From Ancalomicrobiaceae bacterium (GTDB lineage: Bacteria; Pseudomonadota; Alphaproteobacteria; Rhizobiales; Ancalomicrobiaceae): 43,943 bases of DNA. The stretch spans positions 1-43,943 of the forward strand of contig JARLIU010000114.1 in the NCBI GenBank assembly GCA_031291595.1. Direction: 5' to 3'. Position numbers and translations under genes: made by a program. How positions within the stretch are numbered: the first letter of the stretch is position 1; each line of letters begins with the position of its first letter. Shown in pieces: positions 36,291-43,943 of this stretch. A model generated the notes under the pieces. It saw nothing but the letters and a program-made list of their open reading frames with translations, was not told the DNA's origin and ran no database searches.

Positions 36291-37106
36291 ATGCACCACG
36301 TATCCGATCCGGTCCGGCCGGAGCTGCTCCCCCGTTTGATCGGCGAGACGCTGGCGATGGTGCGGTTCTATTCCCGGCTGCCGTTGCCCGCGCTCGGCGC
36401 CTTCGACGATCCGGCGGCGCCGCCGCCGTTCGCCGCGGCCTGCCGCATGCTGCCGCTCGCCGCCGTGATCATCGCGCTGCCGGCCGCGGCTGCCATCGCC
36501 TGCCTAGGTCTCACCGTGCTGCCGCCGCTGGCGGCTGCCGGGCTTGCCGTCGCCGTCCTGGCGGCGACGACCGGGGCGCTGCATGAAGACGGGCTCGCCG
36601 ATGTCGCCGACGGATTCGGCGGCGGGCGGACGCGCGAGAAGAAATTGGAGATCATGAAGGACAGCCGCGTCGGCGCCTACGGGGTGATCGCGCTGATGCT
36701 GGCCATTCTCGTCCGCACCAGCCTCTATGCCGCGCTGCTCGGCCGCTCGCCCGCAACGGCGGCGGTCGGTCTGGTGGCCGCGGCGGTCGCGTCGCGCGTC
36801 GCCTCGCTCGTGGTATTCGCCGTGCTGCCGACGGCGCGGCCGGACGGTGTCGCCGGACGGGTCGGACGGCCGACACCCGCCGCCACGGCGACGGCCATCG
36901 TCGTCGGCCTCGTCGTCGTGGCGCTGTGCGGCTGGGCACCGCTCGGGCCCGGCCATGCCGCCGCGGCCACGGCGATCTCGGCAATCGTCGCCTTGGCGCT
37001 TGCCCGACTGGCGACCGCCCAGATCGGCGGGCAGACGGGCGACGTCATCGGCGCGGCGCAGCAACTGGCTGAACTCGGTTTTTTGACCGGCCTCACTCTG
37101 TGGTGA
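36291..37106 (+). CDS. cobS: Adenosylcobinamide-GDP ribazoletransferase (cobalamin synthase)
   Basis: Membrane enzyme that joins adenosylcobinamide-GDP and alpha-ribazole (phosphate), the last step of cobalamin assembly. 271 residues with about seven membrane segments. The conserved acidic motif is [16 protein letters not shown], followed by [14 protein letters not shown]. Start at ATG 36291, with GGAGG about 13 nt upstream; an ATG at 36234 lacks any ribosome-binding site. Pairs functionally with cobT. In some rhizobial naming it is CobV. Confidence 0.93.
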   Translation: MHHVSDPVRPELLPRLIGETLAMVRFYSRLPLPALGAFDDPAAPPPFAAACRMLPLAAVIIALPAAAAIACLGLTVLPPLAAAGLAVAVLAATTGALHEDGLADVADGFGGGRTREKKLEIMKDSRVGAYGVIALMLAILVRTSLYAALLGRSPATAAVGLVAAAVASRVASLVVFAVLPTARPDGVAGRVGRPTPAATATAIVVGLVVVALCGWAPLGPGHAAAATAISAIVALALARLATAQIGGQTGDVIGAAQQLAELGFLTGLTLW

Positions 37107-37113
37107 GACCGGT
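37086..37113 (+). terminator. Possible terminator hairpin at the cobS end
   Basis: ACCGGCCTCAC (37086-37096) pairs with GTGAGACCGGT (37103-37113) with one mismatch; loop of 6. It spans the cobS stop codon, and no T-run follows. Confidence 0.35.
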
Positions 37114-37223
37114 CGGCGGGCTGCACGCTTGCAGGGCGCGGATCCGCCCCCATTTCTAAGCTAGCTGGCGATTTTCAACCAAGGCATTTCCTGGCCGTCA
37201 CGGCCGCGACCTCGGACGAGCCC

Positions 37224-37838
37224 ATGAGTTTCGGCGACGACACCACCGCGAATTTCCTCTACCTCGGCATCATCATGCTGGTGCTCGTCTCGACGATAAC
37301 CGCGGCTTACCGGTATCGCCTGCGCCAGGGCGTCGGGCATTTCGCCATCTGGGTCGGCATCGTGATGGTGCTGGTCGCCGGCTATGCCTACCGGTCGGAT
37401 GTGTCGGCGGTCGGCCGGCGTACCCTGGCTGCGTTGGTGCCGGGAATGGTGGTCTCGACCGGCGCGTCCGGCGAAGCCGCCGTGGTACGCGGCTCCGACG
37501 GACATTTCCACCTGAGCGCGGGCATCAATGGCGCCACGATCGATCTGATGCTCGACACCGGAGCGAGCAGCGTCGTCCTCACCTACCGGGATGCCCTGGC
37601 CGCCGGGCTCGATCCGGAGCGCTTAAGCTTCACGGCCGAGGTCTCCACCGCCAACGGCGTGACTTCGGCCGCGCCCATCACGCTCGACACGCTGACGATC
37701 GGCGATATCGCGCTCGACCGCGTGCCGGCACTGGTCGCGCGGCCGGGGGCGCTGACGACCAGCCTCCTCGGCAACTCCGTGCTCAATCGCCTCGCGTCCT
37801 TCACCATCGAGGGCGACCGTCTCGTGCTCAGGCAGTAA
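37224..37838 (+). CDS. Membrane-anchored retropepsin-like aspartic protease (TIGR02281 family)
   Basis: 204 residues. Two membrane segments (about 9-27 and 40-56) precede a retropepsin-like domain with the active-site motif LMLDTGASSVVLT (Asp111) and the second-half mark LLGNSVLNRL. Retropepsins work as dimers, each giving one Asp. Bacterial members of this family (clan AA) have no well-fixed substrate. The gene is convergent with dusA and overlaps its end by 11 bp. Ribosome-binding site weak (GGACGAG). Confidence 0.88.
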   Translation: MSFGDDTTANFLYLGIIMLVLVSTITAAYRYRLRQGVGHFAIWVGIVMVLVAGYAYRSDVSAVGRRTLAALVPGMVVSTGASGEAAVVRGSDGHFHLSAGINGATIDLMLDTGASSVVLTYRDALAAGLDPERLSFTAEVSTANGVTSAAPITLDTLTIGDIALDRVPALVARPGALTTSLLGNSVLNRLASFTIEGDRLVLRQ

Positions 37839-38886
37839 CGGCGACGGCGGTTTCGGCCCCAGCCTCCGCACCCCATTCGCGTTGCGCATCGGCGGCGGCG
37901 ACGACCGCGGCGCGGGCCTGACGCAGAACGTCCAGTCCGGCGCCGGGGCGGGAGGCCTCCACCGTCAGGATGCGGCGCCAGGATCGCGCGCCGGGCCGGG
38001 CGGCAAACAGGCCGAGCATGTGCCTTGCGACGGCGGGGAGCCGGCCGCCGGCGGCAAGGTGCTCGGCGACATACGGTTCCAGCCGATCGAGGACATCGAA
38101 GAGGTCGGCGTTCGGCCCGTCCTCGCCGAAGATGCGGCGGTCGACGTCGGCGAGAAGCGCCGGCGTCTCGTAGGCGGCGCGGCCGAGCATCACGCCGTCG
38201 AGCACCGGGCCGTCGGCATCGGCGGCGAGCAGCCGTTCGGCGGAGGCAAGCTCGGCGATACCGCCGTTGAGGACGATCGGCAGCATCGGATACGCCGCCT
38301 TCAGCCGCCGGACGATGGCATAGTCGAGTGGCGGGACGGTGCGGTTTTCCTTTGGGCTCAATCCCTGCAACCAGGCTTTGCGCGCATGCACGATCACCCG
38401 GTCGACGCCCGCCGCGACAATCGCCTCGACCAGCGCCGGCAGCGCCGCTTCCGGGTCCTGGTCATCGATGCCGATGCGGCATTTGACCGTGACCGGGATG
38501 GTGACCGCGGCCTTCATTGCCGCGACGCAGGTGGCGACCAGCAGCGGCTCGGCCATCAGACAGGCGCCGAAGCGACCGGACTGCACGCGGTCGGAGGGGC
38601 AGCCGACATTGAGGTTGATCTCGACGTAGCCGAAATCTTCGCCGACTTTGGCCGCCTCGGCCAGTTCGGCCGGATCCGAGCCACCGATCTGCAGCGCGAC
38701 CGGCTGTTCGGCGGGAGAGAAATCCAGCAGCCGCTTCCGGTCGCCATGCCGGATCGCCGGCGCCGTGACCATTTCGGTATAGAGCAGCGCCCGGCGCGTC
38801 AGCAACCGGTGGAAGACACGGCAGTGCCGGTCCGTCCAATCGATCATCGGGGCCGTAGAAAAACGGTAGCTGGGTAGATCCGCCAT
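37828..38886 (-). CDS. dusA: tRNA-dihydrouridine(20/20a) synthase DusA
   Basis: Flavoenzyme reducing U20/U20a in the D-loop of tRNA. 352 residues from ATG 38886. FMN-barrel marks: STAPMIDWTDRHCRVFHRLL, EINLNVGCPSDRVQSGRFGA with the catalytic Cys, and IVHARKAWLQGLSPKENR. A further in-frame ATG at 38961 would add 25 residues that do not look like DusA. The first codons probably come from the inserted element, since dusA-type integrases cut inside this 5' end. The gene is nevertheless intact. It runs divergently from the integrase. Confidence 0.95.
   Translation of the reverse strand: MADLPSYRFSTAPMIDWTDRHCRVFHRLLTRRALLYTEMVTAPAIRHGDRKRLLDFSPAEQPVALQIGGSDPAELAEAAKVGEDFGYVEINLNVGCPSDRVQSGRFGACLMAEPLLVATCVAAMKAAVTIPVTVKCRIGIDDQDPEAALPALVEAIVAAGVDRVIVHARKAWLQGLSPKENRTVPPLDYAIVRRLKAAYPMLPIVLNGGIAELASAERLLAADADGPVLDGVMLGRAAYETPALLADVDRRIFGEDGPNADLFDVLDRLEPYVAEHLAAGGRLPAVARHMLGLFAARPGARSWRRILTVEASRPGAGLDVLRQARAAVVAAADAQREWGAEAGAETAVAVTA
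38820..38860. other. Probable attachment-site region in the 5' end of dusA
   Basis: Covers the codons of TAPMIDWTDRHC, the conserved stretch of dusA where dusA-associated integrases insert. The exact crossover cannot be set without the other junction, which lies beyond the right edge; I found no second copy of this sequence in the window. Confidence 0.5.
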
Positions 38887-38974
38887 TTTCGTTGATTTCT
38901 GCGGGTTTTCACCGCTAGCAAGATGCCCGTTCACGTGTCTTTGGTTGCCTTTCTCGCCCATTTCGGGTAGGAGT

Positions 38975-39010
38975 TACAACAGATGTTGTAGCTCCGGAGC
39001 CATGTTGTAG
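38975..39010 (+). promoter_or_regulatory. Repeat cluster before the integrase start
   Basis: TACAAC-AGAT-GTTGTA (38975-38990) is a perfect inverted repeat. CTCCGGAG (38992-38999) is a palindrome. The 9-mer ATGTTGTAG occurs twice (38983-38991, 39002-39010), each reading Met-Leu-stop, the second abutting the integrase ATG. AGGAG lies 9 nt before the first. Could be an operator for integrase control, a translational device, or both. Confidence 0.5.
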
Positions 39011-40126
39011 ATGGGCACGATCATCGAGCGCAGGCGCAAGGATGGCTCGATCGCCTATATGGCGCAGATCGCCATGTCTCGCGAGGGCAAATCATTCCGC
39101 GAGAATAAAACCTTCGATCGCCGGCCGGCAGCCACCGCGTGGATCAAGACGCGCGAGCGGGAATTGGCGAACCTCGACCTCGCCCAGATCGTGCCGGCGC
39201 GGCGCGAACCGACGCTGAAGGACGCCATCGACCGCTACATCAAGGAGAGCGTGCACGAACACGGCAAGACGAAAATCCAGGTGCTGAACGCCATCCGGTC
39301 GATGGACATCGCCGAGAGGCAATGCAGCGCCGTCACCAGCCAGGCGCTGGTGGAATTCGCGCAAGAATTGCTCGACGGCGGTCGCGCGCCGCAGACAGTC
39401 CTGAACTACCTGTCTCACCTCAGCGCCTGCATGGCGATCGCCCGGCCGGCCTGGGGCTATTCCCTCGACCAACGGGCGATGGCCGACGCGATCGCGGTCG
39501 CCAAGCGCCTCGGGCTCGTCACCCGAAGCAGGATGCGCAATCGGCGGCCGACCCTCGACGAACTCGACAGGCTCATGCAGTTCTTCGGCGAGCGGCAAAC
39601 GAAGCATCCGGCAAGCATGCCGATGCAGGCCATCATCGCCTTCGCGCTGTTCTCAACACGCCGCGCCGACGAAATCACGCGCATCACGTGGGCCGACTAC
39701 GACAAGGACGGCAAGCGCGTTCTTGTCCGCGACATGAAGCATCCCGGCGAGAAAGTCGGCAACCACATCTGGTGCGATCTACCGGAACAGGCGATCGCGA
39801 TCATCGATAGGATGCCGAGGGTTGCGGATGAGATATTCCCGTACAACTCGAAAACGTTCAGCTCGATCTTCCCGCGCGCCTGCCACATGCTGGCGATCGA
39901 CGATCTCCATTTCCACGATCTGCGGCATGAAGGCATTTCGCGCCTCTTTGAAATGGGTCTCACGATTCCCTATGTCGCCAGCGTCTCAGGCCACCGCTCA
40001 TGGACAAACCTCAAGCGATACACGCATCTGCGGCAGACGGGGGACAAATATGCCGGGTGGAGGTGGCTTCATCCGGTCAGAAATCATCAACCGGGGTCGA
40101 TCGATTGCCCCTGCCCCATCCAGTGA
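39011..40126 (+). CDS. Tyrosine recombinase/integrase of the dusA-associated type
   Basis: 371 residues. An N-terminal arm-binding-like part (about 1-60; MGTIIERRRKDGSIAYMAQI) and a SAM-like core-binding domain (about 65-170) come first. The catalytic domain has Arg218 (FSTRRADEI), Lys243 (RDMKHPGEK), His302-x2-Arg305 (HFHDLRHE), His328 (SGHRS) and Tyr337 (LKRYTHL), a complete set. Position beside and divergent from dusA identifies the target. GGAG lies 11 nt before the ATG. No excisionase is visible nearby. GC content is closer to the host than that of its neighbour. Confidence 0.93.
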   Translation: MGTIIERRRKDGSIAYMAQIAMSREGKSFRENKTFDRRPAATAWIKTRERELANLDLAQIVPARREPTLKDAIDRYIKESVHEHGKTKIQVLNAIRSMDIAERQCSAVTSQALVEFAQELLDGGRAPQTVLNYLSHLSACMAIARPAWGYSLDQRAMADAIAVAKRLGLVTRSRMRNRRPTLDELDRLMQFFGERQTKHPASMPMQAIIAFALFSTRRADEITRITWADYDKDGKRVLVRDMKHPGEKVGNHIWCDLPEQAIAIIDRMPRVADEIFPYNSKTFSSIFPRACHMLAIDDLHFHDLRHEGISRLFEMGLTIPYVASVSGHRSWTNLKRYTHLRQTGDKYAGWRWLHPVRNHQPGSIDCPCPIQ

Positions 40127-40308
40127 TGAAACGGGGCAAAAGTCTAGTCCTTCCTTTCCGCTCGGATAGCAAAAAAACACTGAATTGCAGCAATCCATGG
40201 CGTCAGCAGTTCAAGGCCCCACGATTACCCATGCAACGCCAGTACTGGCCGGCCACATTTACGATACCCCGCAGCCTCGAAATGCCACATCCGGCCATTT
40301 CACTGAAA

Positions 40309-43300
40309 TTACCTAGGGCTCCACAATGGTCGATCCTCATCCAGAATCACAGGCGGCGACTCTTCTCGCCAATAACCCATCACCTCGTCAATGAACATCC
40401 TATTCTGCGAATTGCCACTTAGGCATTCCAATAGGTGCGCAGCTGTTCTATATCCCTCGTCATCCCACGCTTCCTGATCCCGGTGAAGCACAAGGAAAGC
40501 CGCCCGCGTAAACCAGTACGGCATTTCCTTTCCGCACAAAGTTCGCGCCACATGGTAAAGATGCTGCCGCCTAGAGATAGAGCCATCAGGGTGGACCAAG
40601 TATAGAGACATCGCAGCAGCTCTGATGTCTCTGTGTATTTCGTTGTTAACCGCGACATCGAATAATCTATCGCAATCTCGTACGAATTTCGCAACTACAC
40701 GTGAGATGCCATCCAACCAACTCCCACTATTCTCGTCAACGCCAACCACACCCACACCTTCTGTATCGCTCAACTTTGTTACAAAATAACGGGCCCCGAT
40801 CAGTCCAGCAGCCAACGGCACCAAGGCGTTCGCCTCCATAGGTAACCGCACTTCAAATGAGCCAATCTCGGATTCGTACCAACCGCCCTCGCCTGTGCGG
40901 CCGATATTCGCCAGCGCACCCCGCAGTTCGGTTTCTATCTCCGGAAATGTTTGAAACAGACTTCCCAAATTGAACATGTGCCAATATGAAAAATCTATGG
41001 AGCCTACCGCGTCTGCCAATTTCCGTTGCCAGTCGCCCACCGATCGAAGTTGTTCGACAAGGTACTGCCGTATTGAACTCCCGGCCGAACAGATTTCCAG
41101 TAAATATTCCTCTGGACTCTCTCTCAAAGAAATGGCCGGATTTGTAGTCGAAAAATCGGCCGTTCTTTGCCACCCTGGGCGGTCAGTTCGCAGTCTGGAG
41201 ATCGTGCCGTCGTATGACAATTCTACAAAATTCTGAAGATTTCCAGACGGCCATGCAAGGCACATTTTGCGCTCTCTGAATATTGAGCCATCACCTCTAG
41301 ACACAGCGCTAGCAACAATTCCGACCTCATGAAAAAATCCCCCATGCGAAAGTAATTCATCGACAACATCGCTATCCCAATATCCGGCCTCAGCGTCATC
41401 TATCGGCTTGGCATATCGATATGATATGCTATTTCGACCAATCTCCTCGATCTCATTACTCCGGTCAAATCGATTTCTTTCATCTCCCGGATTAAATCGC
41501 ACGCGATTGAGCGTTTTACGCGAAAGGAGCGGCACCTGCACGGCAGCAATTTCATTCGGACTTGAGAATTCAAGGACAATCAGCGCCAAAGCGGACTGCT
41601 CCTCTTTACCAAACGAATTCCAGACTTCCGAAGCTGTCCATTCAAAAAACATCTTCGTTGCCCAAGTCCCCAATCGAAACACACTCTCACTTACAAGCCG
41701 GACTAGTGCAACCTTGAATTCCAAGGACATGCCGTTTACAATTACTTCACAAGATGAAGCTAACCCATGGTCCAAAGTAAGGTATTTGCAAAGGAATATT
41801 GCCGCACCCAGAACCTCACTCTCGGCTTTCTCTCGCAATGCTGCGTGCGACACGCCGATAAACCATGATACGGAATGCGGCGGTACAAGGCCCTCCACCA
41901 AGCCACTTGGCCGGGGTTGGGCGCACAGTGGCTCTAGCACTGGACGAAAGATGGACCGCACCCTCTTATCAGCCTCAAGGACTCCTTCGCTCAACAGTCG
42001 AGAACCTATGAGTGCACTAGTACCTAGTATTCGACGCAAGATTCGAAGCTCTTCATCTCCATTTGCGTCATCGAACGTCAAAAGTGAGCTAACTGCGATT
42101 GAGAGTTCGGCTGTCTTCCCGTTTTCAACAAGCGCACTTAGGATAAAATGAGCTACCTCTCGCCAGTGCGCAGATGCTAGCAATATGTTAAATCTTTCGC
42201 GAAATATATCAGATGACTGGACATCATATACGTACTCAGATGCAAAGAACTCCTGTAATGGCCTAACATCAAAACGCACTTTCGTGCTTGACTCTGGTGT
42301 GCTAACAAGAACAAGTCTCTCCATAGTTGCTTCCATTAGAAGCGATACAGTTTCGTCTACATGATCATCTTGCAATAGACAAACCGTCTCGCGCACGAGA
42401 CTTCTCAAGTCGTCTCGACCGAGAGACGCTTGAGCTCCGCCGCTGCGCTCCGCCCGTGCATGTAGCTCAAATCCGATGCGACTATGTAGCGCCTTAATCA
42501 GGCGGTCTCCTTTATTCAATAAGTTTGCAAGAGGTTTGTTCGGGAGATTTCTGTTTGCTTCCCGCTTCTTTATCACGCGATAGAAATTCTCAAATAACTG
42601 CCATTTGCGCTCTGGAGGTCGGCCACCGTCTCTGACCACAACAGCCATTATGTGAGCCTGCAGTGGAGTTGTCATAATTTGCTTGACTGATTCAGATTCT
42701 AGTGCGGCGGCCAATATCTTTGCAGCCTCCTCCGCTTCATCGCGACTACGTTGGAATCTTAATAAAGGCTGAGCGCACAAGAAAGCCTCTTCAGCCTCCA
42801 ACGTACAGAGATCAAGCCGCACGCTGCGCATTGCATCAAACTGACCCGAATACCCTTGTGGCCTAGACGTCGCGAATATCACCGCATCACAATTATTCTC
42901 CACTAGAATTTGATCCGAGAATATTATTACTTGCTCGGAAACCTCTCCCTTCACATCGTTCGGGACCTCATCAAGCCCATCAAATACAAACATCCAACGA
43001 TCAAGGGAAAGCGCACTCAACAAGGTCTTTGGAAGAAGCTGTACTTCGGCCTTTTCAAGAATATTCTGGCATACATAACTAACTATACCTCTTGGCTCTC
43101 CCTTTACCCGGGCCCCTATCCATTGTGCAAAATCCCTTAGTTCGACGTAGACGGGGATCCTCGGCGCCAAAGGCCACGACTCTAGGCGCTCAGCCACCGC
43201 GCGAATCTCTTCGCAGGCAGCACGAGCTGCAGGTGTGACAGCCAATTCATCGTTTGCCAGAATAAGAGCCGCCCGCTGCACTTGGCTCAAGAATTGGGTG

Positions 43301-43943
43301 ACCGTCGACTTTCCTTGGCCTGGACCACCTCGTATTAGCCAAGAGCTTGAGCAATGCAATGTCCTCGTATTTGCGCCGTATATCAACACTCCATTTGATA
43401 CTGGCCTGTGATTTAGGGCAACGCTCTTGGCTAACGTGTAAGTCACTCTTCCACGAAATCCGTCTTTCGACAGCTCATAAGGAATTTCCGTGAATAGCTC
43501 CTGAATCGATGGTCGGGAATCAGCGCTTGCACCGGCTTGTTCTAGTTTTGTATACTGCTGATCGTAAAATCGCCTTGTAACAAGGTACCGAATTAATTCA
43601 GTTCGATTTAGATATTTGTCAGATGTAGCCCGCATTATGGCGGCAAGTATGACGCCAGGAGTCAAGTAATGAAGATAATGGGTAGCGACCCCTTCGAATT
43701 GAATAAGTAGATCTAAAATCTTGCACCCCCCCCAAATATGAAATCGCTTCGCAAGTGATGGGGATAATTCTTCAACCAAACGCATTATCGCGTCATAGCT
43801 GCCAGTCTCAGGAGCGCCCGATGGATCAATATTGGTTGCAATTATCCAGATATCCGGTATTTGACGCTTATTGTCGGGCTTCCTGAAGGCCGCAATCTCC
43901 TTCTTCGCTTGCTCAACGAGCCAACTTTGAGCGTTTGTCGAAA
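40309..43943 (-). CDS. Giant STAND/NACHT NTPase, N-terminus beyond the window (defence candidate)
   Basis: At least 1,210 residues. The frame stays open to the right edge, so the true start is outside; the first internal ATG is at 43785. Numbering from that Met: Walker A GGPGQGKST (153-161), Walker B WMFVFDGLDEVP (264-275), sensor VIFATSRPQGY (302-312) and the winged-helix mark VRFDVRPLQEFFASEY (503-518). These define a NACHT-type STAND ATPase. Residues about 520-1158 match no domain I know and should be the sensor. Bacterial NACHT and Avs proteins are anti-phage receptors with an N-terminal effector; here only 52 residues precede the Met, including IPDIWIIATNID. Codon use is markedly AT-richer than in the core genes. 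Convergent with the integrase; the 182 nt between hold nothing I recognise. Confidence 0.88.
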   Translation of the reverse strand, partial: STNAQSWLVEQAKKEIAAFRKPDNKRQIPDIWIIATNIDPSGAPETGSYDAIMRLVEELSPSLAKRFHIWGGCKILDLLIQFEGVATHYLHYLTPGVILAAIMRATSDKYLNRTELIRYLVTRRFYDQQYTKLEQAGASADSRPSIQELFTEIPYELSKDGFRGRVTYTLAKSVALNHRPVSNGVLIYGANTRTLHCSSSWLIRGGPGQGKSTVTQFLSQVQRAALILANDELAVTPAARAACEEIRAVAERLESWPLAPRIPVYVELRDFAQWIGARVKGEPRGIVSYVCQNILEKAEVQLLPKTLLSALSLDRWMFVFDGLDEVPNDVKGEVSEQVIIFSDQILVENNCDAVIFATSRPQGYSGQFDAMRSVRLDLCTLEAEEAFLCAQPLLRFQRSRDEAEEAAKILAAALESESVKQIMTTPLQAHIMAVVVRDGGRPPERKWQLFENFYRVIKKREANRNLPNKPLANLLNKGDRLIKALHSRIGFELHARAERSGGAQASLGRDDLRSLVRETVCLLQDDHVDETVSLLMEATMERLVLVSTPESSTKVRFDVRPLQEFFASEYVYDVQSSDIFRERFNILLASAHWREVAHFILSALVENGKTAELSIAVSSLLTFDDANGDEELRILRRILGTSALIGSRLLSEGVLEADKRVRSIFRPVLEPLCAQPRPSGLVEGLVPPHSVSWFIGVSHAALREKAESEVLGAAIFLCKYLTLDHGLASSCEVIVNGMSLEFKVALVRLVSESVFRLGTWATKMFFEWTASEVWNSFGKEEQSALALIVLEFSSPNEIAAVQVPLLSRKTLNRVRFNPGDERNRFDRSNEIEEIGRNSISYRYAKPIDDAEAGYWDSDVVDELLSHGGFFHEVGIVASAVSRGDGSIFRERKMCLAWPSGNLQNFVELSYDGTISRLRTDRPGWQRTADFSTTNPAISLRESPEEYLLEICSAGSSIRQYLVEQLRSVGDWQRKLADAVGSIDFSYWHMFNLGSLFQTFPEIETELRGALANIGRTGEGGWYESEIGSFEVRLPMEANALVPLAAGLIGARYFVTKLSDTEGVGVVGVDENSGSWLDGISRVVAKFVRDCDRLFDVAVNNEIHRDIRAAAMSLYLVHPDGSISRRQHLYHVARTLCGKEMPYWFTRAAFLVLHRDQEAWDDEGYRTAAHLLECLSGNSQNRMFIDEVMGYWREESPPVILDEDRPLWSPR

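Larger units (their letters stand above)
38820..43943. mobile_element. Integrative element inserted at dusA (left end only, runs off the window)
   Basis: Begins in the 5' end of dusA, then an integrase reading away from dusA, then a large AT-rich gene that continues past the window. Base composition falls sharply from about 40,130 onward, and no copy of the host dispersed repeat is found inside. This layout matches known dusA genomic islands and prophages. No phage structural gene is visible in this part. Confidence 0.75.

Noticed and set aside
40113-40139. TTGCCCC/GGGGCAA style pair around the integrase stop as a terminator
   Set aside because: The loop is long and the stem short; other pairings within the C-run compete, so it is not convincing.
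40127-43943. Search for a second dusA attachment copy, excisionase, or phage genes
   Set aside because: No repeat of the dusA 5' sequence and no small DNA-binding gene was found; the other junction must lie outside the window.

Overview
The window is a GC-rich chromosomal segment of an alphaproteobacterium, most likely order Hyphomicrobiales (Rhizobiales). Support comes from the gene orders mltG-fabF-acpP-fabG-fabD, rpsF-rpsR-DUF2232-rplI-dnaB, radA-cvpA-purF and yfgM-bamB-der, from an alphaproteobacterial-type LexA box, and from a RIME-like palindrome of the kind scattered through rhizobial genomes. I do not commit to a genus. Positions 1-38,860 read as ordinary core chromosome. From about 38,860 to the right edge lies a different, visibly more AT-rich segment: an integrative element inserted at the 5' end of dusA. 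Left part (1-9,000): a minus-strand fatty-acid cluster (fabD, fabG, acpP, fabF) runs into the peptidoglycan terminator transglycosylase mltG, which here has a very long proline-rich cytoplasmic head. A cupin gene and a DUF2778 (Tlde1-like) envelope gene stand divergently beside it. Middle (9,500-21,000, plus strand): ribosomal proteins S6, S18 and L9 with the DUF2232 membrane protein; a 1.3-kb stretch with no credible gene; dnaB; a convergent NUDIX hydrolase; radA behind a LexA box; cvpA; purF; and an SDR translationally coupled to purF. Right-middle (21,000-38,900): the minus-strand yfgM-bamB-der operon; nnrU; a three-gene NMT1/SsuA-type ABC importer; mobA coupled to a beta-hydroxyacid dehydrogenase gene; an orphan amino-acid binding protein beside an Lrp/AsnC regulator; a uracil-DNA glycosylase family gene; a PleC/DivJ/PdhS-like histidine kinase behind a CtrA-like palindrome; a small secreted protein; divergent cobT and cobS; a membrane-anchored retropepsin-like protease; and dusA. 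The most interesting material is at the right edge: a tyrosine recombinase of the dusA-associated type reads away from dusA, facing a giant STAND/NACHT NTPase gene (at least 1,210 residues, reading frame open through the window edge). The NTPase has a roughly 640-residue C-terminal region I cannot assign and is a good candidate for a defence protein. Across the core part, six clear copies and one decayed copy of a structured repeat of about 127 bp (inverted ends CTAGAG/CTCTAG, three internal hairpins) sit between genes. One copy supplies the stop codon of der and another splits the ABC importer operon. None was seen in the inserted element. No tRNA, rRNA, CRISPR array or IS transposase was seen.
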